This document shows positions 10,479 through 21,963 of a stretch of DNA of 64,000 nt, in pieces; positions within the stretch are counted from its first letter, which is position 1; every line of letters begins with the position of its first letter. The DNA lies in the NCBI GenBank assembly GCA_006384855.1, contig VCJN01003237.1, positions 25,729-89,728 on the forward strand, given 5' to 3'. This DNA comes from Tetraselmis striata. Its lineage: Eukaryota; Chlorophyta; Chlorodendrophyceae; Chlorodendrales; Chlorodendraceae. The translations under genes were made by a program, and so were the position numbers. The notes below the pieces were generated by a model that worked only from the letters and a program-made list of their open reading frames with translations, did no database searches and was not told the DNA's origin.

Positions 10479-13400
10479 ATGGCGGGCGATGAGGGACAGG
10501 AAAATCCCGGGACCATTGAGGCGCCCGCAGATCTGAAGGTGCTTGGGTTGGTGGTCTGCCTGTGAGGGGTGACTGTTGTTTGGGTTGAGCACACCCTGCC
10601 CTCACAGCCCCTGCGGCTCCCCGCTCGCCGGGATATTTCTTTCGGAACGACGAAAACGCCACGCCACGCCGGCTGGCTGGCCTCGTCCCGCTCCTGCAGC
10701 GACTATAATACAACGGAACCAACAGTTTATCCCTCGATGCCCGCTGCGGTATGGCTCGACCCCGGTATTGCGACCTATATCTTCGTTTCCCCGCTGCGGA
10801 TGTTGCCACTCCATGCAGTGTCCCGCTTGTTCAAATGTAGCGCCCCGCTTTCCGCCCGCCATCGAGTGTGCCACCAGGTGAGAGGTACAGGTGTCAGTAG
10901 CGGTTACAGTTGATGTTATAATCCATATGCCCTGGCTAGTGCGTACTAGACAAAGCTTCGCGAACGGCTACTGATTCCTCTGGATCACCCTGTCACCTCG
11001 ACAAGAGTAAGAGTGCGCTCTCCAAAGCGAACGAATAAATATGTCGCTGACAGCCCCTCTCCCTCCCACACCCTTACCCGGCTTACGGCAGGAGGAGAGC
11101 GACACCGCACCGTCCCACTTCCTGCACCACGTGGACTCAATCAAGATATTTGAAAAGGAGGAGTACACTAAGGAGCACCTCCCGCATCACCACCACCACC
11201 ACCCGCACCCCTCGCCCCTGGCCGCGCAGGTGCGACACATCGCTGCCTGCACTCCCATCCTACCAGCGCGTTGTGCCATCGCCATAGGGGAGGGAGGGCG
11301 CCGGGGGGGGGGGGGGGGAGGGTCAATGAGGAAGAGATCAGGTGAGCGACGAGGTATTTGGGCTGAGATTGTGCGTGGGGGTGGCGCGGCGCAGGTAGGC
11401 GGCGATGCTGAGGGCGGCGAGGAGTCGCCGCCAGTAAACCCCGGCCGCCTACACCACTGCGACTCGGCGGTGCTCACCCGCAAACACCTGGCAGAGCACT
11501 CGCCGGATCCCAACAAGCCAACCAGCTTCCAGGTGGGGCAGCTGTCCGAGTCGCCCGACGCGGACGGCGCCAGCGGCGGCCCAAACAGCGCCACCAGGTC
11601 GTCGCTGCACCACGTGGACTCCACGGAGCTGCTGCGGGAGCACCCGCCTCATTACACCCCCTCGCGCCTCGGACCTGGCAAGTTCCAGGTATAATGGCAG
11701 GGCCGCGTACCGCACCCACCTGCCTGCCCTAACCAACACTACCACCCCCAAAACCCAGCGCGCCTCCGCCATGGCTGACCGCCATGGGTATTTCCGCCTA
11801 TGCACAGTTGGGCCACCCCGGGCTTGTGGAGGTGGCGGCCAGCGATGCAGAGAAGGGTGGTGAGGATGCCGCTGACGAGGGAGACGGGGCGACAGATGAG
11901 GGCGGGGAGGCCCCAGAGGAGAGCGGCGCGGAGGGCGGCAAACGTATGTCGAAGAATCAGCAGAAGAAGCTGGCCAAGAAGCAGCGGTGTGTGTGAGCGT
12001 GTCCTCCGCGCCCCGACCCCCTGCCCCTCACCGCGGCCGTACTTGCCTCGGCTCACTAGCAGCCCCCCCATCTCCCCTTCCTCCCCGCTTGGCCGCCTGA
12101 TGGGGGCCGCTGCCTCGCATGTGCAGTTGCCTGCGCGGTGGGATTATGCTGGCGCTAGGACATCAGTAGTATTTTGCAGCATTACATAGAGGGGCGCAGC
12201 GGTCATGTAATCGTTACCTTAGTCAGCCTACATACCCCCCCCCCTCTCCCCCCGTTCTGTCTCAGGCGCCTGCCGCACAATGCTGCCCGCCCGCCACCCT
12301 GAGGGAGGACTGACACCGCCGTTGACGCAGGCTGGCGGAGATCAAGGCGCAGAAGAGGGCGGCGGAGAAGGCCAAGCGGGCGGCGGACAAGGAGGAACGC
12401 AAGGCAGAGACAGCGGCCAAGATGGAGACCATGACGGAAGGTGCGCGGGGCGGCAGGCTGGCTTCAGAAAGGGAGGGATGGGTTTTATTTTCGACGCCGC
12501 CTTGATGGCTACTCGCCCAGTATCTGACGGTCAGTTTGTGGGCAGAGGAGCGGGAAGTGTACATCCAGGGGGCGCGCGCCAAGAAGGCGGAGCGGCGCGC
12601 CGACCAGGACGCACGGAAGGAGCGGCTCAAGGTGGGCCCACAACGCCTTCCTGCAAAGCATATTTGATAGGCCTCCATACGCGTGAGCGATGCGGGCTGA
12701 TGGCTTTCGAGAGGGGCATGTGTAATGAGTGAGTCCCACCAGCCATACGGTACCAACACACACACACACACACACACACACATCTGTGCAAACATGTATG
12801 AATAAGTGTCTTATATGTATAGATGAATAAGTATATAGTTACAATTCTTCGCCCCTGGACCCTGCCTGGACAAACATAGTGTGTGGTCAAGGGGGACACA
12901 AAGCACCAAACGCGTGCAAAAGCCGAAAATTCCCATCGTGGCGCGTACACAAGCCGCCCATCCCGTCCGCGGCTATCCCCCATATAAACCTCCATGTGTC
13001 TGTGTCTGTGTGTGTGTGTGTGTGTCTGATTTATGTATACATCAAAATCCAGAGTTCATACCTGTAATATGGGTATTTATTTTAATAGCAAGGTGTTTGC
13101 GCCCTGAACCCTCTGTAAACTCTGTGGAGTACACCCATGATAGAAAAACACGAATGAATGTGGCACAAGCCGGACATGAAGCCAAATTATGACCCATAGA
13201 CTAAGTGATTCGGCGAACATCTATTGGCCAGCTGCTCACCACATGAATTAGATTGTTGTGTCACCTCGTGCGCAAACCCCGAGCAAATTTGTGCTTTGAG
13301 CTACGCGTTACGCTTTACGAGGAGACAGTTTTTTCCCTATCCTGGGTGTACTCTATTATTCTTAGGGTTAGGGTCTTTTCATCTTCTGCGGGGGAGATGC

Positions 13401-15396
13401 GTCATACCCCCCTGACCCCCCCCCCCCCCCCCCCCCGGTTCCCCCATTTGGCCTCGCCGCCGCGGCGCAGACGGCCATGGAGAGCGGGCAGCGTATTGTG
13501 GTGGACCTTGACTTTGAAGAGCAGATGAATGAGACAGAGATCCGCAGTCTTTGCCAGCAACTGAGCTACTCCTACTCCGCCAACTGCCACGCGGAGAAGC
13601 CCTTCCACCTTCACCTGGCCAGCCTCAAGGTGCGCGCCGCCGCCGCAAACGGCCCACCCCCATTCCTTCATCTTTCGGTGTGGCGCAGATGGTTGTGAGG
13701 AGGGGACCGTACCTGGGTGCATGCGCCATCTGCACTTCTGTGCATGCTGGTGTGGGAAGGTGGGAGCAGCGGGAAGCGGATGTTCTGAGCGGCTTGAGCT
13801 GCGGGCGACAGGGGCACCTGGAGGCCACCCTGCGACGGCAGGCGGCGGGCCTGGAGAACTGGCACCTGTCCAAGGACTCGGCCTGCTACACCGAGACCTT
13901 CAGGTGGGGCGGTTGGCGCGGGGGAAGTGGCGAGGTCAACCAGTGGGGCGCTGACATTAAACTGTCGATAAATTGCCGCAGCCGCTTGCTACTACCCCCA
14001 GCAGTGGGCGGAGGGTTCAAGGGCGTAAGAGGGCAAGGAAAGAGTGGGGAGGGGGGGGGGGGGGGGGGGCTGATAGGGTGCTGACGGCAGGGCGCTGTTG
14101 CAGGGATTGCAAAGAGGACATCGTCTACTTGACAGCGGACTCCTCGGACACACTGACAGAGCTGGACGCGTCCAAGGTACTGCCGGCCTTGCTAAAGGGA
14201 AGGGCGGGGAAGTGGAAAAGGGGGGGGGGGGGGGGGGGGCTGAGGGCAAAAGGCTGGTACTGCAGTATGCCAGGCTTCGCATGCCGGTGACCTGGCGAAG
14301 AAGGAAGGGGCATGCAAGGGAGGATGGGGCCGCCGGGGGGGGGGGGGGGGGGGGGGGCAGAGTTCACCGCATTTATGGAAATTATGGTCATACATGTTGT
14401 TCAATGATTAGCGGAATTAGTGCCCAGATGACAGCCCTCTCGAGCGCTAATGGATGCGGCGCTTGCTTTGCCCCCCCCCCCCCCCCCCCCCTTCCAACAG
14501 CGTTTTAGCGGTATTGCGGCACACTTGTTATACAGCGGATGCGGAGTGTGATGCAGCAGAAGCATGATGTGGAGGTCCCAGGCTGGCTTCATGTGCCGTA
14601 TTTAGACGCATGTGTACAGGGATGCAGGGTGGCAGAATGAATGTCATTGCACGGTAGTCGCAGTGCCACACATGTAACAAGAAGTGGCATTGTGTCATCA
14701 TGGGCTACGGATAGTCGCGAGCTGCTGCGGGGCAAGATTACACAATGAATACAAGGGTGCGCCACGGGGATATCCAGGCTCTTTTGCAACTCTGCGCCGC
14801 AGCACCGCCGGCGCCCTGCACCCCGCAGTCGGAGCAAGCGGCCACCTGCTGACCTACCCGTGCCTATGGGCCATTGCCGGCAGGTGTACATTATCGGCGG
14901 CATTGTTGACCGCAACCGGCACAAGGTGGGTAAAAGGTGGAAATGCGCGGAGAGCAACATGGGGTACTGCGACGCGCAAAAGGAAGACCCACATTATCTT
15001 GCCCCCAAAACACGCTCTGACAACCCCCAACCTCTGCGATGCGCGTCAGGGGATCTGCTTGGAGCGCGCCAAAGCCGCTGGAGTCGCGACAGCCGCGCTC
15101 CCGATTGGCCCCCATCTGCACATGACAGGCTCAAAGGTGCCGCGATGGACGGAGGCCACCGCATCATCTCCGTGCGCCTGTGCGCTCCATCGCGCCACTC
15201 AACCTCGCACTGCTGCCCGTCGCCGTGGCCCCATGCACAGGTGCTGACGGTGAACCAGGTGGTGGAGATCATGCTGCGCTTCTCGGAGTGTGGGGACTGG
15301 AAGCAGGCGCTGCTGACGGTCGTGCCGGAGCGCAAACGCGGCCAGGGCAACGAGGGTGGCGAGGGCGCCCCGTCCGCCAAGCAGCAGAAAACCTGA
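10479..15396 (+). CDS. TRM10: tRNA (guanine-N1-)-methyltransferase TRM10 homologue with a repeat-bearing N-terminal extension
   Basis: SPOUT-class enzyme that methylates N1 of purine 9 in tRNA using SAM. Twelve exons: 10479-10538, 11092-11229, 11395-11688, 11808-11986, 12331-12440, 12546-12631, 13471-13629, 13812-13903, 14104-14176, 14884-14925, 15050-15136 and 15241-15396. All phases agree (1476 bp, 491 residues). Exons 4-6 give the basic helix (MSKNQQKKLAKKQR onward). Exon 7 gives RIVVDLDFEEQM and RSLCQQLSYSYSAN, exon 9 gives YLTADSSDTL, and exon 10 gives VYIIGGIVDRNRHK with the family's catalytic Asp. Exon 11 gives ALPIG, and exon 12 gives NQVVEIMLRF and DWKQALLTVVP. Exons 2-3 add about 144 residues with three LHH[VC]DS motifs and a His run, unusual for the family. 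ATG 11041 is an alternative start; 10479 is preferred because AAG|GTGCTT joins in phase to a pyrimidine-rich acceptor at 11091. Poly-G/C tracts fill several introns. Confidence 0.92.
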
Positions 15397-16660
15397 AGCG
15401 GCAAGACGAGACGGATTGACCGCGCGCAATCGTGTGCCGCTCTGCAAGATGCTATTCCTCACCCAGGCGCACAACCTAGGCGGGAGGAGCAGCGCAATAT
15501 CTGCATGTGCAGCACTGCAACCTCGACCCCCCCCCCCCCCCCCCCCCCCCCGGGGCGCATTCCTTGGGCGCGTTGTACTGTGTATAAAGATGCGTACGCC
15601 GTGCGCATGTGCTGCTCTCTGCTGCCTGAACTGAGTCGTCGTGAGGGCCCTCCGTGTGGCCGCACGCCGATCTGATATCTTATATGGACCACTGCCCACT
15701 GTTCCCTCTATATCCCCGGTACCTCTGCAATACTTCTTTCTGCATTGCTATATTCCCCTACCTATGCGACAGTTGCCATGTACATACATCTGATACTTCT
15801 GAGCTGCAAGTAAATAGGCATTTTACAAGCAGCCGGCTCCTACAATCCACGCAGTGAGACACACTAGGGCAGTGTTGCTGAGACCCCGGGGGGGGGGGGG
15901 GGGGGGATAGGGTTGGCCACACTGTCCACTCACCTTGCCTTCGCAGATATACAGCAGGCTGATGAAACTCGTGCTGCCATGACGCTTTACGCTTCCGCGT
16001 GGCATGCTACATTGCTATTCGTGCTTAGTCCTCACTGCGTACTGAATTGCACACTAGCGCGGCGCTCGTAGCAAAGGTTCCGGGCCACAGCACCTTAATA
16101 GTCCACACCCAACTCCACAGATGCTCGCCATGTTGGCCTCCGTCTAGCACGCAATATTATTTGCACCATTTCCACCAATCCCAGAGAGTGCAAATGGGAA
16201 TGTGGTGGATAGGCTAGAGGCTATGCAATACGGTGACACGCACACCTGTCTGTTTTTCAACCAAAACGGTGGCCTTCCATCCGGAGATGGAGTCGTGTGA
16301 CCTGGCTCTCATTTTCGGGCATGACGGCACAGTGCGTTTCCAGACGATGCCCGAAATTGTAATTGAGCTACAGCATGCTGACCTGACGAAATCTGAAATT
16401 TGTTACAACAACTGCATCGAGTTTTCGTCTTGAAAAGCTGTCTTTACCCAGAATCAGGGAAGGGCCCACCCGTGACGAACCCGCAAAGGGTCCGCTAACT
16501 AGAGCGCGTAGGGCGCGGCCTCAGTAGGCCACGTGGCGATGTCGCTGTACAATTGTACTATCATCATCATTAATGAACGGCGTGTACACAAGGCCGCCCA
16601 GCCGTCTCGCTGCCGAGATCGCCCCCCGCCTTGAGCCGCTGATTTTTAGGGCTTTAGGGT
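15397..16660. other. TRM10 3' flank, no further gene recognised
   Basis: This holds the presumed TRM10 3' UTR, a ~24-base poly-C near 15528-15551 and a ~19-base poly-G near 15888-15906. A 66-codon open frame at 16233-16433 (+) has unremarkable composition, but I do not recognise it and have no further support for it. Confidence 0.5.
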
Positions 16661-16677
16661 TTACGTGTTTTGCATGG

Positions 16678-16940
16678 AAAACACCAGGCTTGGGCTGCAG
16701 TATCTACTGCACTGCAGGCCGCAGAAACTGCGGCCTGCAGTTAAGCTACTACTGCACTGCAGCCTGCAGCCTGCAGTACTTCCGGAAAAGTGGTTGCAGT
16801 GCAGTTATCCAAAGTGCCCCAAACAAATGCCCTTCACTGTCCCGCCCTACCCTATAATCAGCAGTTTCAGTGCTACTGCAGCCTGCATGCAGCCTGCAGT
16901 AATGTAGCCTGTTGACTGCAGCCTGCAGTACTGGAAATTG
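16678..16940. repeat. CTGCAG-dense palindromic repeat tract
   Basis: The six-base palindrome CTGCAG recurs many times in about 260 bp, often as GCAGCCTGCAGTA or CTGCACTGCAGCC units. The reading is near-symmetric on both strands. It looks like an irregular short tandem repeat. No coding sequence is recognised. Confidence 0.75.
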
Positions 16941-17002
16941 GAATGCAGCCCAACTCTGGGAAACACCCCCTTGCACCGCTGGCCGTTTGTTCTCTGATTT
17001 TG

Positions 17003-17760
17003 TGCAGATCACTAGTGCCGGATCGCGCTCGACGCGCGGCAGCCACCTACCCACGCTCCTGGCTGGCCGAGCGAGGTCACCGCCCGAGGGCGGGTTCCTG
17101 GGCCCCGTGCACGGTTGGATTTATTACAGCCGCCACCGCAGTGCAAGGCATACTGTAGCGCCCATGTATTGGGCGGGTCGAACCGAAGTACGAAAATACG
17201 ACGATGTTATTTCTAACAACCCTCGCGAGTAGGCTGCCCGCGTTCGAGTCGCCACCCCCCCCCCCCCCCCTAGGCGGATCTCGGAGAGGCCGACGCATGG
17301 CCGAGGTCGTACATGAATTATTTTTAGCAGACCCCCGTATTGGGTTGCTGCCCGGCGGCGCCAGCACGCGCTACCGGGACTATGAGTATCATTTGAGAAG
17401 GCCTCCGTAGGGCTCCCCGGTCGTCGCATGATCCGAGGACCCGCCACAACCTGCCACCCCGATCAGCCCCCTACCGCGCCCAGCCGGGCACGGGTCAGAC
17501 AACAAGTCGATTTATGTTATAGGTCGGTCCAACCTGCGATGTGGGAACTGCGGAACGGAGGTGGCCGGTAGTTGTCAACCCTCTCATTGGGCGCCAGAAT
17601 ACCTGCATACCTACGACTCTTAGGGGCCACTAACACCCACCACGTGGAGATGTGAGGGGGGGGGAGGGGGGAGGGGGTGTTGCCGCCTAGCATGCCGCAC
17701 CCATGAACCTCCGCTCCTGGTGGGCCGCTGCCAGGCGACGGGCGCCATGATTTGCCGCTC
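17003..17760 (+). repeat. Repeat family B, left arm of a large inverted repeat
   Basis: About 757 bp closely match the reverse complement of 18120-18785. The outer end shares 'cactagtgccg' and 'cggcagccacctacc', and the inner end shares 'catgccgcac' and 'gtgggccgctgcc'. A 15-base poly-C lies inside (about 17256-17270). A spacer of about 360 bp separates the arms. A partial third copy lies at 4985-5465. Confidence 0.8.
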
Positions 17761-18119
17761 TTTACTGCTCGTCAAGCCGGATTGCTCTATGGGCCAAGTG
17801 TTGGCTGCCCTTGATGACTTGCTATCCGCGATCTGTCGACTGATACCTAACTTCTCAACCCCATCCCCCCACTCCCCTCATCACCTCCATCCTGGAAAAG
17901 AGACCCCTACTCAGGTTGGGGCGCTGTGTGCGTAGGTGTCTCGCTTGTCGGCGCTTGCTAGCTTGCATGCGATAGGGGTATTGTTACTAATGGGGGTAGC
18001 TAGTGTTTGCTTATTAAATAAAATTTTGTGGGTGTGGTGCTCAAATTGGGTTCAAGACTAAAACATATGAAGCTGCCGGCGGGATGTGCTCATGAGTGCG
18101 TTTAGCCAGCCGATTGCTT

Positions 18120-18785
18120 ACCGTTGGAGCCTTTTGCCAAGCTTTGGTATGTTGAGGTGGCGTCCGCCGCCAGGCAGCGGCCCACCGTAAGCGGAGGATC
18201 CTACGTGCGGCAGGCTAGGCGGCACCACCCCCACCTCCTCGTGGTGGACGCTGCTAGTAGCCCCTAAGGCTCGTGCCCGGTTGGGTGCAGAAAGGGACTG
18301 GTGAGCGGGGTGGCCGGTTGTGGCGGGTCCTCGGATCATGCGACGACCGAGCAGCCCTACGGCGGGGGCCTTCGTCTGAAATGGTACTCGTACATGGCTG
18401 CTGCCTGGTAGCGCCTGCTGGCGCCGCCGGGCAGCATCCATGCACTACGGGGGGCTGCTAAATGTAATTTATGTACGACCTCGGCCTTGCGTCTGCCTCT
18501 CCGAGGTCCGCCTACGGGTGGGGAGGGGTTTATGTGCGACTCGGTCGGGGGCAGCCAACTCGCGAGGGCTGTTCGGAAAGAATTTGTGTTTTCGTACTTC
18601 GGTGCGACCTGCCCGGTACAGGGGCCAATACAATACTCGGCAAAGCCTTGCACGGTGGCGGCTATAATAAGCCCAACCGTGCTCGGGCCCCAGGAAGCCG
18701 CCCTCGGGCGGTGACCGCGGTCAAGCAAGAGCGTGGGGAGGTGGCTGCCGCGTGTCGGGCGATTCGGCACTGGTGTGATGCACAA
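18120..18785 (-). repeat. Repeat family B, right arm of a large inverted repeat
   Basis: This is the reverse complement of 17003-17760, with several indels, including loss of the poly-C tract. Together the arms could form a long hairpin around the spacer at 17761-18119. No transposase is recognised. Confidence 0.8.
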
Positions 18786-20284
18786 GACCCCCGAGCATAT
18801 GGTCAACGGTGCAAGAGGGTGTTTTCCCCGCCTTCACCTCCGAATTCTGAGAACGTCCGGGGACACATCTAAAGGCGGGGGCTGGTCTCAGCAGCGCGAT
18901 GGCCATGCGGCCTCGTCGCTGCTTGACCGTGGCCGGCGGTGGAGCGCAGCGCACAAGCATGCTGCGACTTCCGGGGGAGAATGTCGGCGGGGACATGCGC
19001 ATATACACGGGCATATAGCGCGGTGACGTGATCACAGGTTTCTGCGGCCGGTGGGATAGCGATTACAGGCTATCTAGCGCCCTTGTACGAGAGAAACCCC
19101 CCGTATGTGACTTACGCTGGTGCTACGCAGCGTATTGCTTATTCGTACGAGGATTTTTTTCCTCGATGGATAAGCGGGTACCGGTTACCGTGCTATGCCA
19201 GATTTGAAGGCTCATTGCATATTGCTCTCCCGTGCTCACTACGAACGGTCGTTGTAACGGTCGGGGCTATATGTACACGTGAAGCTTACGGCGTTGCACT
19301 GCGCATTGCGTTCCCTACCCGACGGCCAGGCTATCACCGCCGTGGCACGCTACCTCCAATGGCGCGCGGGAAGGACGAACGAGGAGGCGGAGGGCGGGGC
19401 CGTGTTACCTGAGCTAGGCCGGGGGAGGTGGAAAGGATATAGTGTTGCTTCCGCGCCATTCCGCGCACCCGCGCCCACGCGGGCAGCCGTAATATAGCGC
19501 CAACCGCCGAACCGACTCCACTCGCGCCCCAGCCCCCCCCCCCCCCCCCCCTCCCCTTCCCCGCTTCTGGCTGGCGAGGCCCCGGTTAAGCACGAACGCG
19601 AGTCTGCCTTGGTGGCGTCGACTGGCGAGGACAACAACGGGCGCCAAGACGTTTACGAAAAAAACGTGCCGCTCGGCGACAGCGGCGGCTTCCGTGCGAC
19701 TGAAGTCCACCATTGCAGCCATGGATTGAGTCGGCATGTTCTTTGATGAGCCAGAAGGGGGTTGCTGCCGTCATTGGGTTTGCTTGCGGGTGTTGCTAAC
19801 GGGAGCCTAACGCCGCCGCTGCGCGGGAGGGATGGGCGGCCGCAAAGATCCGGCGTTCGCAAGATCCCCCACGCGAGTGGTGGCGGGAGGCCGGGTACAA
19901 CACCCCGCAGTAGATCCATATGAGCCGTCCGACGATGGAATGGGCGGCCTCCGAAACGCGTTGACCGCCGTCCATTTCGCCCACCGGAAATGTACGTCGT
20001 TCCCGCGCAGTCAATAAGAAATGAATAAGCTGTTATTTCTTAATGCGTGTCACGGGGGGCCTGCGGACCCCCCCCCCCCCCCCCCCGCCCCCCGGCATGA
20101 CACCGCCCAATGTATAAGGAATAAAGGCTTATTATTATTCATCCTTATGCATTCCTTTTTTTTTTTTTGAACAGCGGCCTCGCGGACTATATATTACTAT
20201 TATTATTATTATGAAGTAACTTGACAGTTGAATCAGCGATGCGTCGATTTTTCAGAAAATTTTAAAAGACCGGCGGGTTCTATA
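18786..20284. other. Gene-poor repeat-derived region
   Basis: No protein family is recognised. Poly-C tracts lie at about 19531-19550 and 20070-20086. At 20120-20170 a TTATTATTATTCATCC...CCTTTTTTT stretch resembles the 3' tail of the LINE at 20.8 kb, suggesting the end of another element. Open frames on both strands between 19.3 and 20.0 kb overlap and are low-complexity. Confidence 0.45.
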
Positions 20285-20299
20285 TCACTGGCCTACAGT

Positions 20300-20550
20300 T
20301 CCATGAGTTGCATTGCCAACGCTTTGAAGTACCAGCAGCGAGCGTTTGCATTGCCAGCGCTTTGAAGTACCAGAGTTTTTCTTCCATTACCAGCGCAGCG
20401 AGTAGCGAGTACCAGTACCAGCAATACCAGCAGCGAGTAGCGAGTACAAGTACCAGCAGCGAGCGTTCGCATTGCCAGCGCTTTGAAGTATCGGTACCAG
20501 AGTTTTTTTTTCCATTACCAGCAGCGAGTAGCGAGTACCAGTACTCATAG
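20300..20550. repeat. Minisatellite of CAGCGAGTAGCGAGTACCAG-type units
   Basis: Imperfect tandem units built from ACCAGCAGCGAG, TAGCGAGTACCAGTA and ATTGCCAGCGCTTTGAAGTA are arranged in a partly alternating higher-order pattern. The matching open frame (QYQQYQQRVAS-type) is a by-product of the repeat. Confidence 0.85.
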
Positions 20551-20599
20551 CCTCCCAACCGTGAGATCGTGATCGGACGGCTGTGTAATTAAGGACCGT

Positions 20600-20644
20600 A
20601 GGTGGGTGGGCGGGTGGGCGGGTGGCCGGGGATGGGTGGGTGGA
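20600..20644 (+). repeat. G-triplet tract with G-quadruplex potential
   Basis: About 45 bp with at least seven runs of three or four G separated by 1-4 bases (GGGTGGGCGGGTGGGCGGG, then CCGGGG and ATGGGTGGGTGG). The sequence meets the usual G3+N1-7 rule for intramolecular quadruplexes. Confidence 0.8.
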
Positions 20645-21049
20645 TTATAGTACTTAGTAGTACATGCCAGTAGATAAGCGCTTAAGTCATGCACCTACAG
20701 GCCCGATCAGCTGCACTTTACGGGTACCCGTACGGCAATAAAGCTCAGTGCCGAAAAATCGACGCTTCGCTGGATTATTATTATTCCTTATTCATTCCTT
20801 TTTTTTCCCCGCCCCCGGGACAGGAATGGCACCAGTGAAACCCTTGCAGCGTCTCTACGACGGCCGTTTAGGCAGCAATCCAGTTACGGAAAGCCCTGGG
20901 TAGGCGACGCTCCGTTATAGTCATCAAGCAAATTGCCGAAGCATTCTGCAAGACTAATTGGAGGCCAGTGACGGAATTTCCAACACTGTTGGATCACCGT
21001 CTAAAACACTGCCATCAAAATACCCGGCACTGACCACGAAAGGTCCGCC

Positions 21050-21963
21050 CTACCCGTTTGGGCGTCGGCCCATTCGAGCAATGCGAGTTGGGGCAAGCCC
21101 CAACCCGCGGAGCAAAGCATTTCGGGAGTGCGATACATGTGCAACAAAAAAGGCAATGTGAGGGAGGGCCCGACGCCGTAGCTGGAAAAATTTCCCATTC
21201 CCAGTAAAATCCAGGGCGCCGTGAAGGGAGGGGGGGACCCCGCCCAAAATAAAGGCAGTTAAGGCCTCAGGTGTTGACGCAATAACCTGACTACTAATAA
21301 AATCCCTGAACTCCGGAACTAACAACCCAAAATTATGACGGTGATACCCCCACCGCGGGCACTCCACCAACATATGTTCGATAGTCTCAGATTCACCTCC
21401 GCCACATGCAGGGCAGTGTTCAAGGAAACGCTCAGGCATGGCATGAATCCGGGCCAATCGGCGGGCAGTGGGAAATACTCGGGTGCGTAATTGTATCATA
21501 ATGTGCAACCCGGCCACAACCCCGCGGGGACACCCACACCGTACTGTGGCAACGGGTTTGACGCATAGGACGCCTTGACATATATACCCCAGGTGTTATT
21601 GCGTGCTAGCGATGCCGACGATTCGTAACGCGCCCACACCGATGCCTTTACTAATTTAGCGGCATCGCGCGCGGCTAGTGACCTCCACTCAAGTGGAAGG
21701 TGCGCCCCCTCAGCTAGCCCTACGTTCGCCCTAGCTAGTCGATCTAACCACCGCACAGTCCCCGACGTCCTCGTGTTAGGGCGCGCCCGACTTGGCTGAT
21801 CTACTAAATGGGTTATACATGTATTCAAGTCGGATGCTTTAAGGAACGCCCGAGCCCGTTCCGCAGCGGCCGTAGCCTCTATGGGCGCAATATCCAATTC
21901 CCGCATCATCGGTGCAGTGGCCACCCCATGGGAGTTTTTATCTACCCCAATTAGGCACCGCAA
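21050..21963 (-). pseudogene. LINE C-terminal region with zinc-knuckle-like motif
   Basis: Two overlapping frames (21963-21496 and 21517-21050) cover the region after RT. The first has RWLDRLARANVGLAEGAHLP. The second has CGGGESETIEHMLVECP, a C-x(7)-H-x(4)-C-type motif often found near the end of LINE proteins, then a helical tail. The + strand piece at 8.0-8.6 kb encodes close relatives of both. The frame change near 21,500-21,515 is an indel in this copy. Confidence 0.82.

Noticed and set aside
11041..11694. TRM10 starting at ATG 11041 in one long exon
   Set aside because: The acceptor at 11091 follows a clear pyrimidine-rich stretch, an upstream exon (10479-10538) joins in phase with a good start context, and the frame through 11230-11394 is a G-rich intron-like sequence. 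It remains an alternative.
16233..16433. 66-codon open frame downstream of TRM10
   Set aside because: No family recognised and no splice or start support. The length is within chance expectation.
20300..20550. CRISPR-like regularly spaced repeats
   Set aside because: Units are directly adjacent and variable, with no unique spacers and no cas genes. The DNA is eukaryotic. It is a minisatellite.
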